Assembly: GCF_025144145.1 (NCBI RefSeq) | Contig: NZ_CP083546.1 | Span: 1,008,501 to 1,072,500, forward strand | Length of the DNA: 64,000 nt | Source: Leisingera sp. M658 | GTDB taxonomy: Bacteria; Pseudomonadota; Alphaproteobacteria; Rhodobacterales; Rhodobacteraceae | Direction of reading: 5' to 3' | Shown here: positions 16,982 through 26,041 of the stretch, piece by piece | Layout: every line of letters begins with the position of its first letter | Position numbering within the stretch: the first letter of the stretch is position 1 | Notes under the pieces: model-generated | Seen by the model: the letters and a program-made list of their open reading frames with translations, nothing else | Database searches by the model: none | What the model was told of the DNA's origin: nothing | Position numbers and translations under genes: made by a program

Positions 16982-17675
16982 CCTCCTCTTGAAAGGTGAT
17001 GCGCGATTTGACTAGCCTGAATGCCCGCCAAAAAACCGGTGCCTGGGGGATAGCACTTTTGCAGCGAGTATTAGCATCCTGCCCCTCACATCCCACAAAG
17101 AGTTGAGTGTTGGAGACTTCTCGCTACTGCAGCGAATGTCTGGAATGTCCGGCCCCTCGATGATCGATCATGGCTGCAGCGAAAGGGTGGTTCGAGTTTC
17201 ACGCCTCAGACTGGCTTCGAATGACCGGTCCGGCGACATCGGCTGCATCGCAGCGAGGAGCGTGCCGCACCTGCAAGCGAATGCTGCCTCAGCAAACACC
17301 TGGAAGGGCAAGGGCAACGAAGTCCGGCTCACCGCCAGTCCCAGTCCGACCAGGTGAACGGCCTCTTTCTCGGAGATCAGCCATTCACGCCCGGCGCGGC
17401 GAACTTGCGGCATGAGCCCAACCTGTAAACTCGAATTTCTCGCTGCATGCGCACGCAGCGCGAGAAATGCTGCATACGCGTGAAACTCGGTGCTGCCGCT
17501 CAGCGGAAGGAACGGTCATTCATGCTGGCCGCAGCGAAGATCAGACGCGAAACTCACAGGTCGCGGACGAAGTTGCCGTTCCCCGGTTCAGTCTGGAAGG
17601 TCCGCTCGGAAAATTTGGAGGGTGCAATTGATACTCTTCCGCACCTTAAGATAGGCAGGCAAATCGTATTGGATG
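16982..17675. other. Non-coding or decayed stretch
   Basis: About 690 bases without a convincing gene. It contains several short GCAGCGAA-like words (near 17060, 17130, 17170, 17247 and 17530) and one strong inverted repeat at 17436-17467. It looks like eroded repetitive DNA between two converging units. Confidence 0.5.
17436..17467. repeat. Hairpin element, copy 1
   Basis: TTTCTCGCTGC and GCAGCGCGAGAAA pair across an 8-base loop. The sequence and its flanks (AATTT before, TGCTGCAT after) resemble 31807-31842, with differences on both arms that keep pairing. Confidence 0.45.
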
Positions 17676-18332
17676 TCAGGCGACGCCCCACCAGCGCTGG
17701 GTCTGTTCGCAGTGATATCGGATCGCGTTGACCGCGCCTTTAGTGTCACGGCTTTCCAGAGCTTCAATGATCGTAAGATGCTCTTCCATGGCTGATACGA
17801 TCCGGTTTTGAAGAAACGGGCGCGCATTTTGGATAATTGAGATCCGCATCCGGTTGGCTTCATAGCTGGCCGTTAGCTGCGAGTTGTCGAGGCCCTCGGC
17901 AAGGAAATTGTGCAGCGACAGATCGACTTCGATAGCCTTCGGAGGAAGACTGCTTCCCAGTTCAGCCCGTGCGGTGTCTAGCATTGCATTGTGCTGCACC
18001 CGCAAGTCCTTCAAGCCTGATAACGTACTGCCGGCGATCCGCCGGCGCGCTCCCTCCTGATCCAGAACCATCCGGAAATCCAGGCAATTCCGGATGATCT
18101 CCGGACGCGCTTCCATTACTTGCACGCCTCGTTTCGGCAACGTGGCCAGCAGGCCGTGCGAACTGGCCTGTTTCACCGCCTCGCGGACAGCGGCGATCGG
18201 GCAGTCGAGAATTTGGACAAGTTGCGACATGGACAGGAACTGCCCGTCGCGCAATTTGCCGGTCCGCAGCGCGTGCCAGAGCTCCTGCTGAGCTTTTTCC
18301 GCCAGAAGCTGAACGCCGCCTGATTGAGTCAT
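17676..18332 (-). CDS. GntR-family regulator with FCD domain
   Basis: 218 residues. The N-terminal winged helix has ELWHALRTGKL and SQLVQILDCPIAAVREAVKQ (about 18-55). A helical FCD ligand domain has the metal-type residues D...H in EVDLSLHNFLAEG and a late histidine in AIRYHCEQTQRWW. It is divergent from the NCS1 permease gene; an inverted repeat (18403-18424) lies in between and is the likely operator. Confidence 0.82.
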   Translation of the reverse strand: MTQSGGVQLLAEKAQQELWHALRTGKLRDGQFLSMSQLVQILDCPIAAVREAVKQASSHGLLATLPKRGVQVMEARPEIIRNCLDFRMVLDQEGARRRIAGSTLSGLKDLRVQHNAMLDTARAELGSSLPPKAIEVDLSLHNFLAEGLDNSQLTASYEANRMRISIIQNARPFLQNRIVSAMEEHLTIIEALESRDTKGAVNAIRYHCEQTQRWWGVA

Positions 18333-18402
18333 TGACGCCCCGATGTGGTATTATCAACCAAAACCATAAGGTGTTACCTGGATTTTCATATAGCCTGCTA
18401 GA

Positions 18403-18424
18403 TAACATATCTTCTAAAATGTTA
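18403..18424. promoter_or_regulatory. Inverted repeat, likely GntR operator
   Basis: TAACAT, ten bases, ATGTTA: a perfect 6+6 inverted repeat in the divergent intergenic region, about 75 bases before the permease ATG. Confidence 0.5.
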
Positions 18425-18498
18425 GATGCAAGATTAATTTCGCTCGATGTTTAACAGGATAAAAGGGCCGCTTGTCGGGTGGCTTCGGGGAGGAAAGC

Positions 18499-19941
18499 AT
18501 GGCTTCTATAGATCAATCGAATGTCGCCCACGGTGGCACGTTAGACCCAGAGGGCAACGCCCTTAACCCAGTCGGCGCTGACGAAAAAACCTGGGGATGG
18601 TTCGCGATCTTCAACATCTGGGCAAACGACGTGCAATCGCTGTTCGGCTATTCACTTGTCGCGTCGCTGTTCATCTCGTTTGGTGTCGGCGGCTGGACTG
18701 CGTTTGCGGCGCTGATCACTGCCGGGCTTTTTGTCATGTGGATGGTCAACTTGTCTGGTGCCGCTGGTGAAAAATACGGCATTCCCTACCCTGTCTTCGC
18801 GCGCGCCAGCCTGGGAACCCAGGGCGCAAAGCTTCCGGCCATACTTCGGGCAACGGTTGCCGTGTTCTGGTACGGAGTTCAGGTTTACTTTGCCTCGACG
18901 GCGGTGGCTCTCCTGATCCGCTCAATCACCGGCGCAAGTGGCGGGGTGGAAATCCTCGGTCTGACGGGCATCGACTGGATTTCCTTCCTCATTGTCTGGG
19001 GCTTCCACATCGTCATTTTCTGGCGAGGCATGAACTGGGTCGAGACCTTCCTGAACATCGCCGGTCCTTTCGTCTATCTGGTGATGATCGGCTTGGTGAT
19101 CGTGCTTTGGCAGCGCTCCGACGGTCAGCTTCTTTCGGCAACTGCGTCGATCTTTGCTAATCCCGAGGGTACGTTCTGGACAGAGTTCAAAGGCTTCACC
19201 GCCATCGTCGGCACAATGGTGGCCTATTTCGCCGCGGTCATGATCAACTTCAGCGACTTCTCGCGCTATGCTAAGGACAATCGGACGATGAAGCTGGGCA
19301 ACCTTGCCGGTCTGCCCTTCAACATGATTCTGTTCTCGGCACTTGCGCTTTTGACCACTGGCGGCGCAGCTGTGGTGTTTGGTGAAGAAATCATCAACCC
19401 CACAGAAATCGTCGAGCGCACGGACAGCGTGCTGCTGGGCGTTATCGCGGCGATCACCTTCTTCGCCGCTACGGTTGGCATCAACCTGGTGGCCAATTTC
19501 ATCCCCGCAGTAAATGGCATTGCCAACTTGGCGCCAGAAAAGATCAGTTTTCGAAAGGCCGGCTTGATCACATCGATCTTTGCCCTGGTGATCGGTGGGT
19601 TCTGGAACAGCTTCATCAGCCAGTTCGGGATCAGCGGCTTCGTCAATACGCTCGGTGCCGTGCTCGCCCCGATCTTTGGGATCATGATTGTCGACTACTA
19701 TCTGCACCGCAAAGAGCAGCTGAGCGAAGCCGATCTCTACAACATGGAAGGCGGCATCTATCACTTTGACAACGGCTGGAACGGTCGTGCAGTTAAGGCG
19801 TTCGGCGTGGCGGCGGTGTTCTCGGTCGCAACCGTTTGGGTCCCTTGGTTCGCAGTCTTGTCCGGCTTCAACTGGGTGATCGGCGCAATCCTGGGCGGCG
19901 TAATCTACCATGCCATCGCCAAGGACCAAGTGAAAGTCTGA
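18499..19941 (+). CDS. NCS1-family nucleobase/allantoin:cation symporter
   Basis: 480 residues with about 12 hydrophobic segments. The family signatures are IWANDVQSLFGYSL near the N-terminus, AGEKYGIPYPVFARASLG, and NFSDFSRYAKDN after the middle. NCS1 proteins import cytosine, purines, hydantoins, allantoin or related heterocycles. The ATG at 18499 follows GGGGAGGAAAG; the frame extends to 18472 without a better site. A regulator is divergent, and no catabolic gene for a particular base is adjacent, so the substrate stays open. Confidence 0.85.
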   Translation: MASIDQSNVAHGGTLDPEGNALNPVGADEKTWGWFAIFNIWANDVQSLFGYSLVASLFISFGVGGWTAFAALITAGLFVMWMVNLSGAAGEKYGIPYPVFARASLGTQGAKLPAILRATVAVFWYGVQVYFASTAVALLIRSITGASGGVEILGLTGIDWISFLIVWGFHIVIFWRGMNWVETFLNIAGPFVYLVMIGLVIVLWQRSDGQLLSATASIFANPEGTFWTEFKGFTAIVGTMVAYFAAVMINFSDFSRYAKDNRTMKLGNLAGLPFNMILFSALALLTTGGAAVVFGEEIINPTEIVERTDSVLLGVIAAITFFAATVGINLVANFIPAVNGIANLAPEKISFRKAGLITSIFALVIGGFWNSFISQFGISGFVNTLGAVLAPIFGIMIVDYYLHRKEQLSEADLYNMEGGIYHFDNGWNGRAVKAFGVAAVFSVATVWVPWFAVLSGFNWVIGAILGGVIYHAIAKDQVKV

Positions 19942-20059
19942 TGATGCGCTAGTGTCTCGCCGGTGGAGCCTTGTGCTTCACCGGCAACTCTTCTGGGCTC
20001 ATGACCGAAAACTCAGTTCCCAAATCAAGCTGGCGAGTTTGCCCTCTCCGGCAGGGCTG

Positions 20060-20540
20060 GATCTGGCTGGGCAAACGGATCGAGATGACCACGGCTGAAA
20101 TCAAGGAGGTCAGCGAAACTGAGCCGGGTTGCCAGCGGCTTATGACGATCCCAGGTATTTGGCCCGTTGATCTCAACGGCGATGGCTGCTGCCGTTGGCG
20201 AGGGCGAGGCCTATGACCGGGGACGCGACTTTGCAGCCTGGCCCGGATTGGTCCCGAGGCAAAGCAGCACCGGCGGGCGCACGATATTGGGGACATCACA
20301 AAACGGGGCAGTCGTTATCTGCGCATGCTCTTTGTGCAGGCCGCACAGGTCATCATGATGCGCCCCAAGAACTGGCACAAGTTCAGCTTTGGTCCGTGGC
20401 TGGAAGCAGCGTTAATGCGGATGCAGCACAACAAACTTGGTGCGGCACTGGCCAACAAGCTCGCCCGGATCGCCTGGAGCGTCCTCAGCTCCGGCAAGGA
20501 CTTTGATTGGAAAGGACAAGAGATAGCGGCTGCGGTCTGA
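20060..20540 (+). mobile_element. IS110-family transposase fragment, frameshifted
   Basis: The plus strand encodes the C-terminal half of an IS110-type transposase in several frames: SETEPGCQRLMTIPGI, then YDRGRDFAAWPGLVPRQ with STGGRTILG, then YLRMLFVQAAQVIMMRP and KLGAALANKLARIAWSVL up to a stop at 20540. The N-terminal DEDD half is absent and at least two frameshifts break the rest, so it is inactive. Confidence 0.7.
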
Positions 20541-20979
20541 TCAGGCCAATGCCGCAAACAACGTTCGTAAACCTCAACTGCATGGAACGGAATTAAGACG
20601 CACCCAAAGTCTGAGAGTCCAAATGGTCATCAATGATCTGGCAAGTAATGAGACAGCGGCGCGTGCGCACTCCCAACAGGGCCACGGCAAACAATGAAGC
20701 CGATACAAAGACCGGATGCATATCAGCGGCTTCCAGAAGACATGCGATTGATCACTTGCGAACAGCAGCCGGTACATACATTGGGCTCAATGCTGACCTC
20801 GAATGCGCTGCAGCATCCACGGGCTCCAGATCGCCCGGCTAGGCGCGACCGGCCCAACTAGAGGTGGTCGCGGGGTTGATCCAGCGACGTTTTCGGTGAT
20901 GTGCTGCCACCCGCGTCCCAAAAGCCGAGGTTCGGCCTAGTGGCGGCGGAATCTTGGTGAGAGCCCAATGTGCAGGATG
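20541..20979. other. Junk between an IS110 fragment and a broken flavohemoglobin gene
   Basis: No gene that I can support. The sequence joined to the broken globin gene (up to about 20980) is unrelated to flavohemoglobin, so a deletion or insertion ends there. Confidence 0.4.
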
Positions 20980-21491
20980 CTGCGTTCTGTACTGGTAAAG
21001 CTGCTCTTCGCGGCCAATCAGGATGTTGGCCAGGAACCAATATGCTTCGCCCCAGGCGCGGATCACTTCCTCGGTCGCCGCCTCTTTGAGAACCGCCTTG
21101 ATCGCGGCCAACAGGGCGCTGACGACATGATCATAGTGGCGGGGTTCGATTTGCAGGCCCACATGCTTGTTTGCAATACGCTCCACCGCCGACGCCATCG
21201 CCGGAAGGTTTTCGATGTTCTGGGCGTAGGCCAGGATCGCGTTGGTCAATGCTGCGCGCTGGGGGAGGCGCCGTTCTGGTGCGACTGGTTGAGCAGTGTG
21301 CGGATTTCAGGATCGGCCAGCAGCCTGTCGTACATTTCTGCTACGATCTCGCGCCCATGCTGCGCCAGCGCCGGAACAGTCGCCTTTACGGTGTCGATGG
21401 TGGTTTGGCTGAGTGGTGTGCCATTGCACGCTCCTGATTTGTCGGTTGGCAAGCCTGCGGCCTGCTTCGTGAGTTTCACTGCATGAAACAT
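20980..21491 (-). pseudogene. hmp: Flavohemoglobin (NO dioxygenase) globin-domain fragment
   Basis: Two overlapping minus-strand frames together encode a flavohemoglobin globin domain: PLSQTTIDTVKATVPALAQHG, AEMYDRLLADPEIRTLLN, then TNAILAYAQNIENLP and IRAWGEAYWFLANILIGREE. The frame changes at a five-C tract near 21260, where one C too many would explain the break. The FAD and NAD domains are missing: after YQYRTQHPA the sequence becomes unrelated. The gene is divergent from nsrR, the usual arrangement for NO detoxification. It is a remnant, so nsrR has lost its neighbouring target. Confidence 0.75.
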
Positions 21492-21569
21492 TCAGGCTGG
21501 TTGCATGTATGATTGCAGCTTTGAAAGATGCAATCCAAATGAATATTAAAAGCGTGATCGGAGCCCCGG

Positions 21570-22007
21570 ATGAAGCTGAACCTGACAACTGATTACGCGT
21601 TGAGAATTCTTATTTTTCTGGCGTCCAAACCCGAAGAGCTGCACTCGATTGAGACATTGAACCGCATCTACCGTCTGTCGCACAGCTCTTTGATGAAGAT
21701 CGTCAGCGAGCTGGTCCGGCAAGGCTGCGTCATGAGCGTTCGCGGCCGCTACGGCGGCATCAAGCTCGGACAGGCCGCCAGCGAAATCAATGTGGGGCAA
21801 GTCGTACGAAGCATGAAAGAAAGCTTCGAAGTTGCTAATTGCGGAGAATGTCTGATCCTGCCCCAATGCGGGCTTCGAGGGGTCTTTGCTGAAGCGGTCA
21901 ATGCGTTTCTGAGTGTCCTCGACCGCAGCACCGTCGCCGATCTGATCAGAAACAAGGCGGATCTGGTTCCGTTGCTGACATTGTCGGAGGCGGCAGATAA
22001 CCCGTAA
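21570..22007 (+). CDS. nsrR: NsrR-like Rrf2-family nitric-oxide-sensing repressor
   Basis: 145 residues. The N-terminal winged helix has LTTDYALRILIFLA. The three cysteines C91, C94 and C100 have the spacing C-X2-C-X5-C (NCGECLILPQC) of NsrR, which binds a NO-sensitive FeS cluster. It is divergent from the broken hmp. The 78-base intergenic region contains AT-rich words such as TTGCATGTATGATTGCA and AAGATGCAATCC that could be its operator. It may still control distant genes. Confidence 0.82.
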   Translation: MKLNLTTDYALRILIFLASKPEELHSIETLNRIYRLSHSSLMKIVSELVRQGCVMSVRGRYGGIKLGQAASEINVGQVVRSMKESFEVANCGECLILPQCGLRGVFAEAVNAFLSVLDRSTVADLIRNKADLVPLLTLSEAADNP

Positions 22008-22375
22008 TCCGCCGTGAACCGGCCAGGGAACCCAAACTAGGCAAGGGCAGTGACCAGGGGCTAGGCAGGACGCTAATTGCAGGGAGTGGCTGAAATTTGC
22101 GACGCCGTCCCCGTTTGGCCTGCCAACTGCAAGACACACCCGGTTAGTGAGCAGGAAAACAAGGACGAAACGCGGCTTACTATGTCTTCTTTCTGCCTGA
22201 GGTTCTGGGTAACCGTGGCTTCCTGCAATGGCGTAAGGGATGCTGCAAGGCTGGAAGAACATTTGTGTGCCGAACCATGAGCCACCGAAGAGTTGCCGGG
22301 CGATAAAACGTTTTCATAGCGCCTGTTTTGTGCGCAGTTTACCGGCGGGTGGTTCATTTCCGGGCAGGCGGAGCC
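22008..22375. other. Intergenic stretch without a recognisable feature
   Basis: 368 bases between nsrR and the broken HPP gene. I see no coding signal, and no clear hairpin or promoter. Confidence 0.35.
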
Positions 22376-23131
22376 ATGCAGCTGAAGTCAAATCTCTTGC
22401 GCCATCTCTCACCGGTACTGCCGCCAGCACAGATACGGAAAACCCTCGCGTGGCGACGGGTGCCGCCACCGGGATTTGTGTTTGCGCGTTGTTCGCGCTT
22501 GTCTGGCCGGAAATCGCAGGGGTTCCAATGCGCCTGCTCGCCGCCTTGGGCGCCTCCGCGGTTTTAATCTACACCGTCCAAAATTCCCCGCTGGCGCAGC
22601 CCTGGTCGGCAATCTGCGGCAATGTTGTTTCCGCCGCGGCAACGGTTGCAGTCTTGCAAAACCGTGCCCATGCCCAGGCAACCGGCATTGGCTGTGGCCG
22701 CAGCGATCTTCGCAATGATGATCGCGCGGGCCCTGCATCCTCCGGACGGGGCAAATCCCTTGGTGGCGGGACTGGAACCGGAGCCGGTCCTTGATGCAGG
22801 TTTTGCCTTTGCGATCGTACCAGTTGACCTTCTGATGGCCGCTTTAGTCCTGACGGGTGTTCTGATTAACTGGGTCACAGGCCGGATGTACCCGTTTGGC
22901 CAATCCTTAGAGACGCCTGTGCAGCCGCAAGAGGTCCGCGTGGGTCTCAGCAATGACGAGCTGGAGGAGTTGCTGGAGCGCTTCCATCAATCTGCCAACA
23001 TCGGCGTGGCAGATCTGGGGCGGTTGCTTGCCGGTACCGAAGGATGGCCGCCTGGCAGGTATTCTCACGCGTACCGACATCATTGGTCTGCTTCTGCGAG
23101 GGGCGCAAAACAGATTGGCCGCGTAAGTTAG
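22376..23131 (+). pseudogene. HPP-family membrane protein, frameshifted
   Basis: Pieces of one protein lie in three frames: MQLKSNLLRHLSPVLPPAQI from the ATG at 22376, then FALVWPEIAGVPMRLLAALG with ASAVLIYTVQNSPLAQPWS, then AAAIFAMMIARALHPPDGAN, which carries the name-giving HPP motif, and a last membrane segment near LLMAALVLTGVLINWVTGR. At least two frameshifts separate them. HPP proteins are implicated in nitrite or nitrogen-oxide handling, which matches the adjacent nsrR and hmp remnants. From 23132 to 23399 I see nothing. Confidence 0.65.
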
Positions 23132-23399
23132 AAGTCGGTTAGGGGCACTGGAGACGCCCAGGCTGCACCTTCGGTGCCGGGCAGTTTTTACCGCTCAACT
23201 TCAGTTAGTGCTGGGCGCAACTAAAGGCGACTCGCCCCGGACCAGCTACTCGTGCTGTTTGCGGAAAATTGGCGGGTCGAACCCAAAGCGCCGAATGCAG
23301 CGCCTGGCCCGAGCGGCAGGGCTGCGCAGGAAGCGGGCTTTGCAAAGCATTGATCGCTTCCCGATTTCAACCCTTCGCGCCGCTTGCCGGGAACCGCGA

Positions 23400-23636
23400 T
23401 CACGGCCGCCGGACAGAGTTTCCGTTGGCGATGATCTGATTGATCAGAGCGGCTGCTGCCTTGTGAGCTGCGACTTCTGCATCCGTACCGGCAGCGTTTT
23501 CATGTGAGGCTGCAGCGTCACGGAGGATACCGGTGATTTCATGCTCCGGCATCACTTGGAGGTCATTCATGGCAAGCAGCAGCGCCTCGCAAATTGATAG
23601 GGCGGCCATTCCAGCCTTGTCGGAATACTCAGGCAT
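23400..23636 (-). CDS. Small hypothetical protein (78 aa)
   Basis: The ATG at 23636 is preceded by AAAGGAAAATGCAGG, a fair ribosome site. The product is helical (MPEYSDKAGMAALSICEALL, then ITGILRDAAASHENAAGTDA) with no membrane segment. I recognise no domain. It is divergent from the Crp/Fnr gene at 23787. Confidence 0.55.
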   Translation of the reverse strand: MPEYSDKAGMAALSICEALLLAMNDLQVMPEHEITGILRDAAASHENAAGTDAEVAAHKAAAALINQIIANGNSVRRP

Positions 23637-23786
23637 CCTGCATTTTCCTTTCTTGCATTGCATATCAAGCCAATGTGGCAGACTGGTGATCAAGGGCATC
23701 TTTGCAGAAAACGGAGTATGCTGGACTGATCGAGAGCAGCCCTGTCCTGGGGACGTTCCGAAATGCTGCGTCTGTCCGGGGGGGCC

Positions 23787-24521
23787 ATGAACGCCATCAA
23801 AAATAGCCCGTTTACCAGAAAGCTATCAGCTTTTGCCGTATTGTCAGAAGGTGAGCTTGCCGTGCTGGAGCGTTTGCACCAGCGCCGCAGAACGTTTGCT
23901 GCCGGGAGCGATCTTGTGCATCAGGGGCAGCCGGAACAAGCTGCCTATATTCTGTCCTCCGGCTGGGCTTGCTCCTATAAAATCCAGCAGGAGGGATCGC
24001 GCCAGATCGTTGACTTCCAGATACCGGGTGATTTCCTGGGATTGCGCAGCGTTCTTCTGCGCACCTCTGACCATAGCATTGAACCTATCGTGGAGATCGA
24101 AGCTGCTGAAGTTTTGGCAGAAGACCTTCTTGGGGCATTTGCCGATACCCCAAGGCTGGCGGCAGCCATACTGTGGGCCGCGTCCCGGGACGAAGCAATG
24201 GTGGTGGAGCATCTTGTGGGGCTTGGGCGCCGTGATGCGGATGCCCGAATGGCGCATTTCCTGCTGGAACTTGGTGCGAGGCTGGCTCTCGTCGGGATGG
24301 GAAGCAAGGCGGGCTACGCCTGCCCGTTAACGCAATACCATCTGGCCGACGCGCTGGGACTGACCGCAGTCCATGTGAATCGTGTGCTGCGCCAACTGCG
24401 GGAACGAGACCTGGTCACTTTCCGCGACGGTTATGTGAAGTTCGGCAGTTTTGACCGCCTGGTGACACTGGCGGATTTCGATCCGGCGTATCTGGATCAG
24501 GCTGGACCGCTTCTGAAATGA
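23787..24521 (+). CDS. Crp/Fnr-family transcriptional regulator
   Basis: 244 residues from the ATG at 23787 after a G-rich ribosome site; the frame also has an ATG at 23763. The N-terminal cyclic-nucleotide-binding fold has LVHQGQPEQAAYILSSGWAC and DFQIPGDFLGLRS. The C-terminal helix-turn-helix has LTQYHLADALGLTAVHVNRV. No FNR-type N-terminal cysteine cluster is present. It sits beside NO-related remnants, so an FnrL/DnrD-like or redox role is possible but not shown. Confidence 0.82.
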   Translation: MNAIKNSPFTRKLSAFAVLSEGELAVLERLHQRRRTFAAGSDLVHQGQPEQAAYILSSGWACSYKIQQEGSRQIVDFQIPGDFLGLRSVLLRTSDHSIEPIVEIEAAEVLAEDLLGAFADTPRLAAAILWAASRDEAMVVEHLVGLGRRDADARMAHFLLELGARLALVGMGSKAGYACPLTQYHLADALGLTAVHVNRVLRQLRERDLVTFRDGYVKFGSFDRLVTLADFDPAYLDQAGPLLK

Positions 24522-24523
24522 AG

Positions 24524-24554
24524 CGGCCGCCCTCGGGTGAAACCTGGGCGGCCG
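24524..24554. terminator. Strong hairpin between converging genes
   Basis: CGGCCGCCC pairs perfectly with GGGCGGCCG across a 13-base loop, two bases after the Crp/Fnr stop and before the end of the converging 62-aa gene. There is no T-run, so termination is likely but not certain. Confidence 0.55.
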
Positions 24555-24578
24555 GAAAATCGGTCCGGAATAGGAAGG

Positions 24579-24767
24579 TTACACGAGGGCTAGTTTTGCC
24601 GCATCAAGCTCCTTGTACATTTCAGCATCGTTTTCCTCGCTCTGCGCCAGCTCGGCCAGCCGGTAATGCTTCCAGGCAGTATCTTTCTGCGGCCCGGCAG
24701 GAGCCCTTTCGCAGGCAGCTCTCACAGAGGCCAGCTTTATGGACAGCTCTCTTGTTTCAGGTGTCAT
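24579..24767 (-). CDS. Small hypothetical protein (62 aa)
   Basis: The ATG at 24767 follows AAAGGACAATCGA. The product is charged and helical (TRELSIKLASVRAACERAPA, then KDTAWKHYRLAELAQSEEND), resembling small helical proteins common in alphaproteobacteria. No function is known to me. Confidence 0.5.
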   Translation of the reverse strand: MTPETRELSIKLASVRAACERAPAGPQKDTAWKHYRLAELAQSEENDAEMYKELDAAKLALV

Positions 24768-25281
24768 TCGATTGTCCTTTCCTTGGCGCCCGCGGAAAAA
24801 GAAGCGCGAACTGCACGCAGAGCCAAATTAGGCCGGCACATCCTCGGCGCTTCTTGGCACTCGTAATACCCCCGCTGGCAAATGCATGGCCAGTCCGAGA
24901 TGCTTAGCTGGATCCCAATCAGTGCGCACTGACCTAGGTTAGCTAGCGGCGCTGCGTTGCGGAGGCTTGTCAGGGATCAGGCTTTCTCCGTCAGCGAAAG
25001 ACGCGGCCGATTGGGGCCAGGCACCAGATCATCCTATGGCTTCAGAGAGCCCTATACCCGGGCACAGAGCAGCGGCTGTAAAGCACCCGCCTCTCCGGTT
25101 GATCAAAACCACACCTGGAACCGCCCAAGCTGGAAAACCGTCAGGCGCTAACATCGATCAGCACGTGACCATTCCTTTCAGCTTAAAGTCTCGATGACAC
25201 TCAGCGCTGCCGTGATCTCGCGCAACAGGTTACGAGGCGCCCCGCGGCAGCAGCTGCAAGCAGCCGCCATACAGGACATCA
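24768..25281. other. Intergenic stretch without a recognisable gene
   Basis: About 510 bases. Short frames here have no ribosome sites or recognisable motifs. I see no strong hairpin. Confidence 0.35.
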
Positions 25282-25560
25282 ATGAGAAACAGGATGAACA
25301 CACGGTCGTCCAGACTGATGGTGACGTTTTCCCATCCGTTTGCCTTAGCTGGCTACGCTGACGAACTTCCTTCGGGTGGGTACGAAGTTATCGTGGAAGA
25401 GGAGCTTATTCAGGGGCTCAGCTTCGAAGCTTACCGAACCACAGCAACCTACCTGCTGGTCCATGGCAGGGGCGGCCGCGCGGGGCGGACCGAACTGCGC
25501 CTGATCACTCAGAAGGATTTGGAAACGGCGCTGAACCGCGACAGCGGATTCCACACATAA
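25282..25560 (+). CDS. Small conserved-looking hypothetical protein (92 aa)
   Basis: It has AGGA six bases before the ATG. The N-terminal half (MVTFSHPFALAGYADELPSG, then YEVIVEEELIQG) is clearly related in pattern to the start of the 136-aa protein at 29483 (AVFSRSFTLPGFDEALPAG, then EYDIETEL). Both seem to belong to one small soluble family of unknown function. A second ATG at 25294 is possible. Confidence 0.6.
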   Translation: MRNRMNTRSSRLMVTFSHPFALAGYADELPSGGYEVIVEEELIQGLSFEAYRTTATYLLVHGRGGRAGRTELRLITQKDLETALNRDSGFHT

Positions 25561-25605
25561 TTGCAATCATAGCGAGGCGGCGCTTTCTCCGCAGGAGGAC
25601 TAGAA

Positions 25606-25959
25606 ATGACTTATCCCGAATGGCTGAGACCCGGCGTTTACGGTGCCTTGATTGGCGCGGTTTCTATTACTATTGCCGGTTTTTCCTGGGGCGGCTGGGT
25701 GACAGGAGGTCATGCAGAGGCAATGGCGAGCACCAGATCCCATGACGAACTGATTGCAGCCTTGGTGCCAGTGTGCGTCAACATGGCCAAAACAGACACC
25801 GACCGGATCGCCAAGCTGGCGTCAATCCAGGAAACGATGTCCTTCAAACGCCGGGACGCGGTTATTGCAACGGGCTGGGCAACAGTTCCGGGCGCTGAAA
25901 CGCCAAACCGTGATCTGGCGCAGGCTTGTCTGGCCGGGCTGGAATTAGATGCATCGTAA
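25606..25959 (+). CDS. Hypothetical membrane-anchored protein (117 aa)
   Basis: GCAGGAGGAC precedes the ATG. One N-terminal membrane helix (VYGALIGAVSITIAGFSWGG) is followed by a soluble region with PVCVNMAKTD and a second cysteine in AQACLAGLEL. The pattern is common among small unknowns of alphaproteobacteria. It lies 45 bases after the previous small gene, so both may share an operon. Confidence 0.6.
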   Translation: MTYPEWLRPGVYGALIGAVSITIAGFSWGGWVTGGHAEAMASTRSHDELIAALVPVCVNMAKTDTDRIAKLASIQETMSFKRRDAVIATGWATVPGAETPNRDLAQACLAGLELDAS

Positions 25960-26041
25960 TCTTCTTCCACCAATACCGCTTCTTCGCGCCAACGCGGAGA
26001 ACTTCAGCCGGGTGATGGAATTAAGACGTTTTCTGCACTCA

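Noticed and set aside
18922-19929. A 335-codon minus-strand frame opposite the NCS1 permease.
   Set aside because: It is His- and Asp-rich, without known motifs, as expected for an antisense shadow of a membrane protein gene; the permease on the plus strand is clear.
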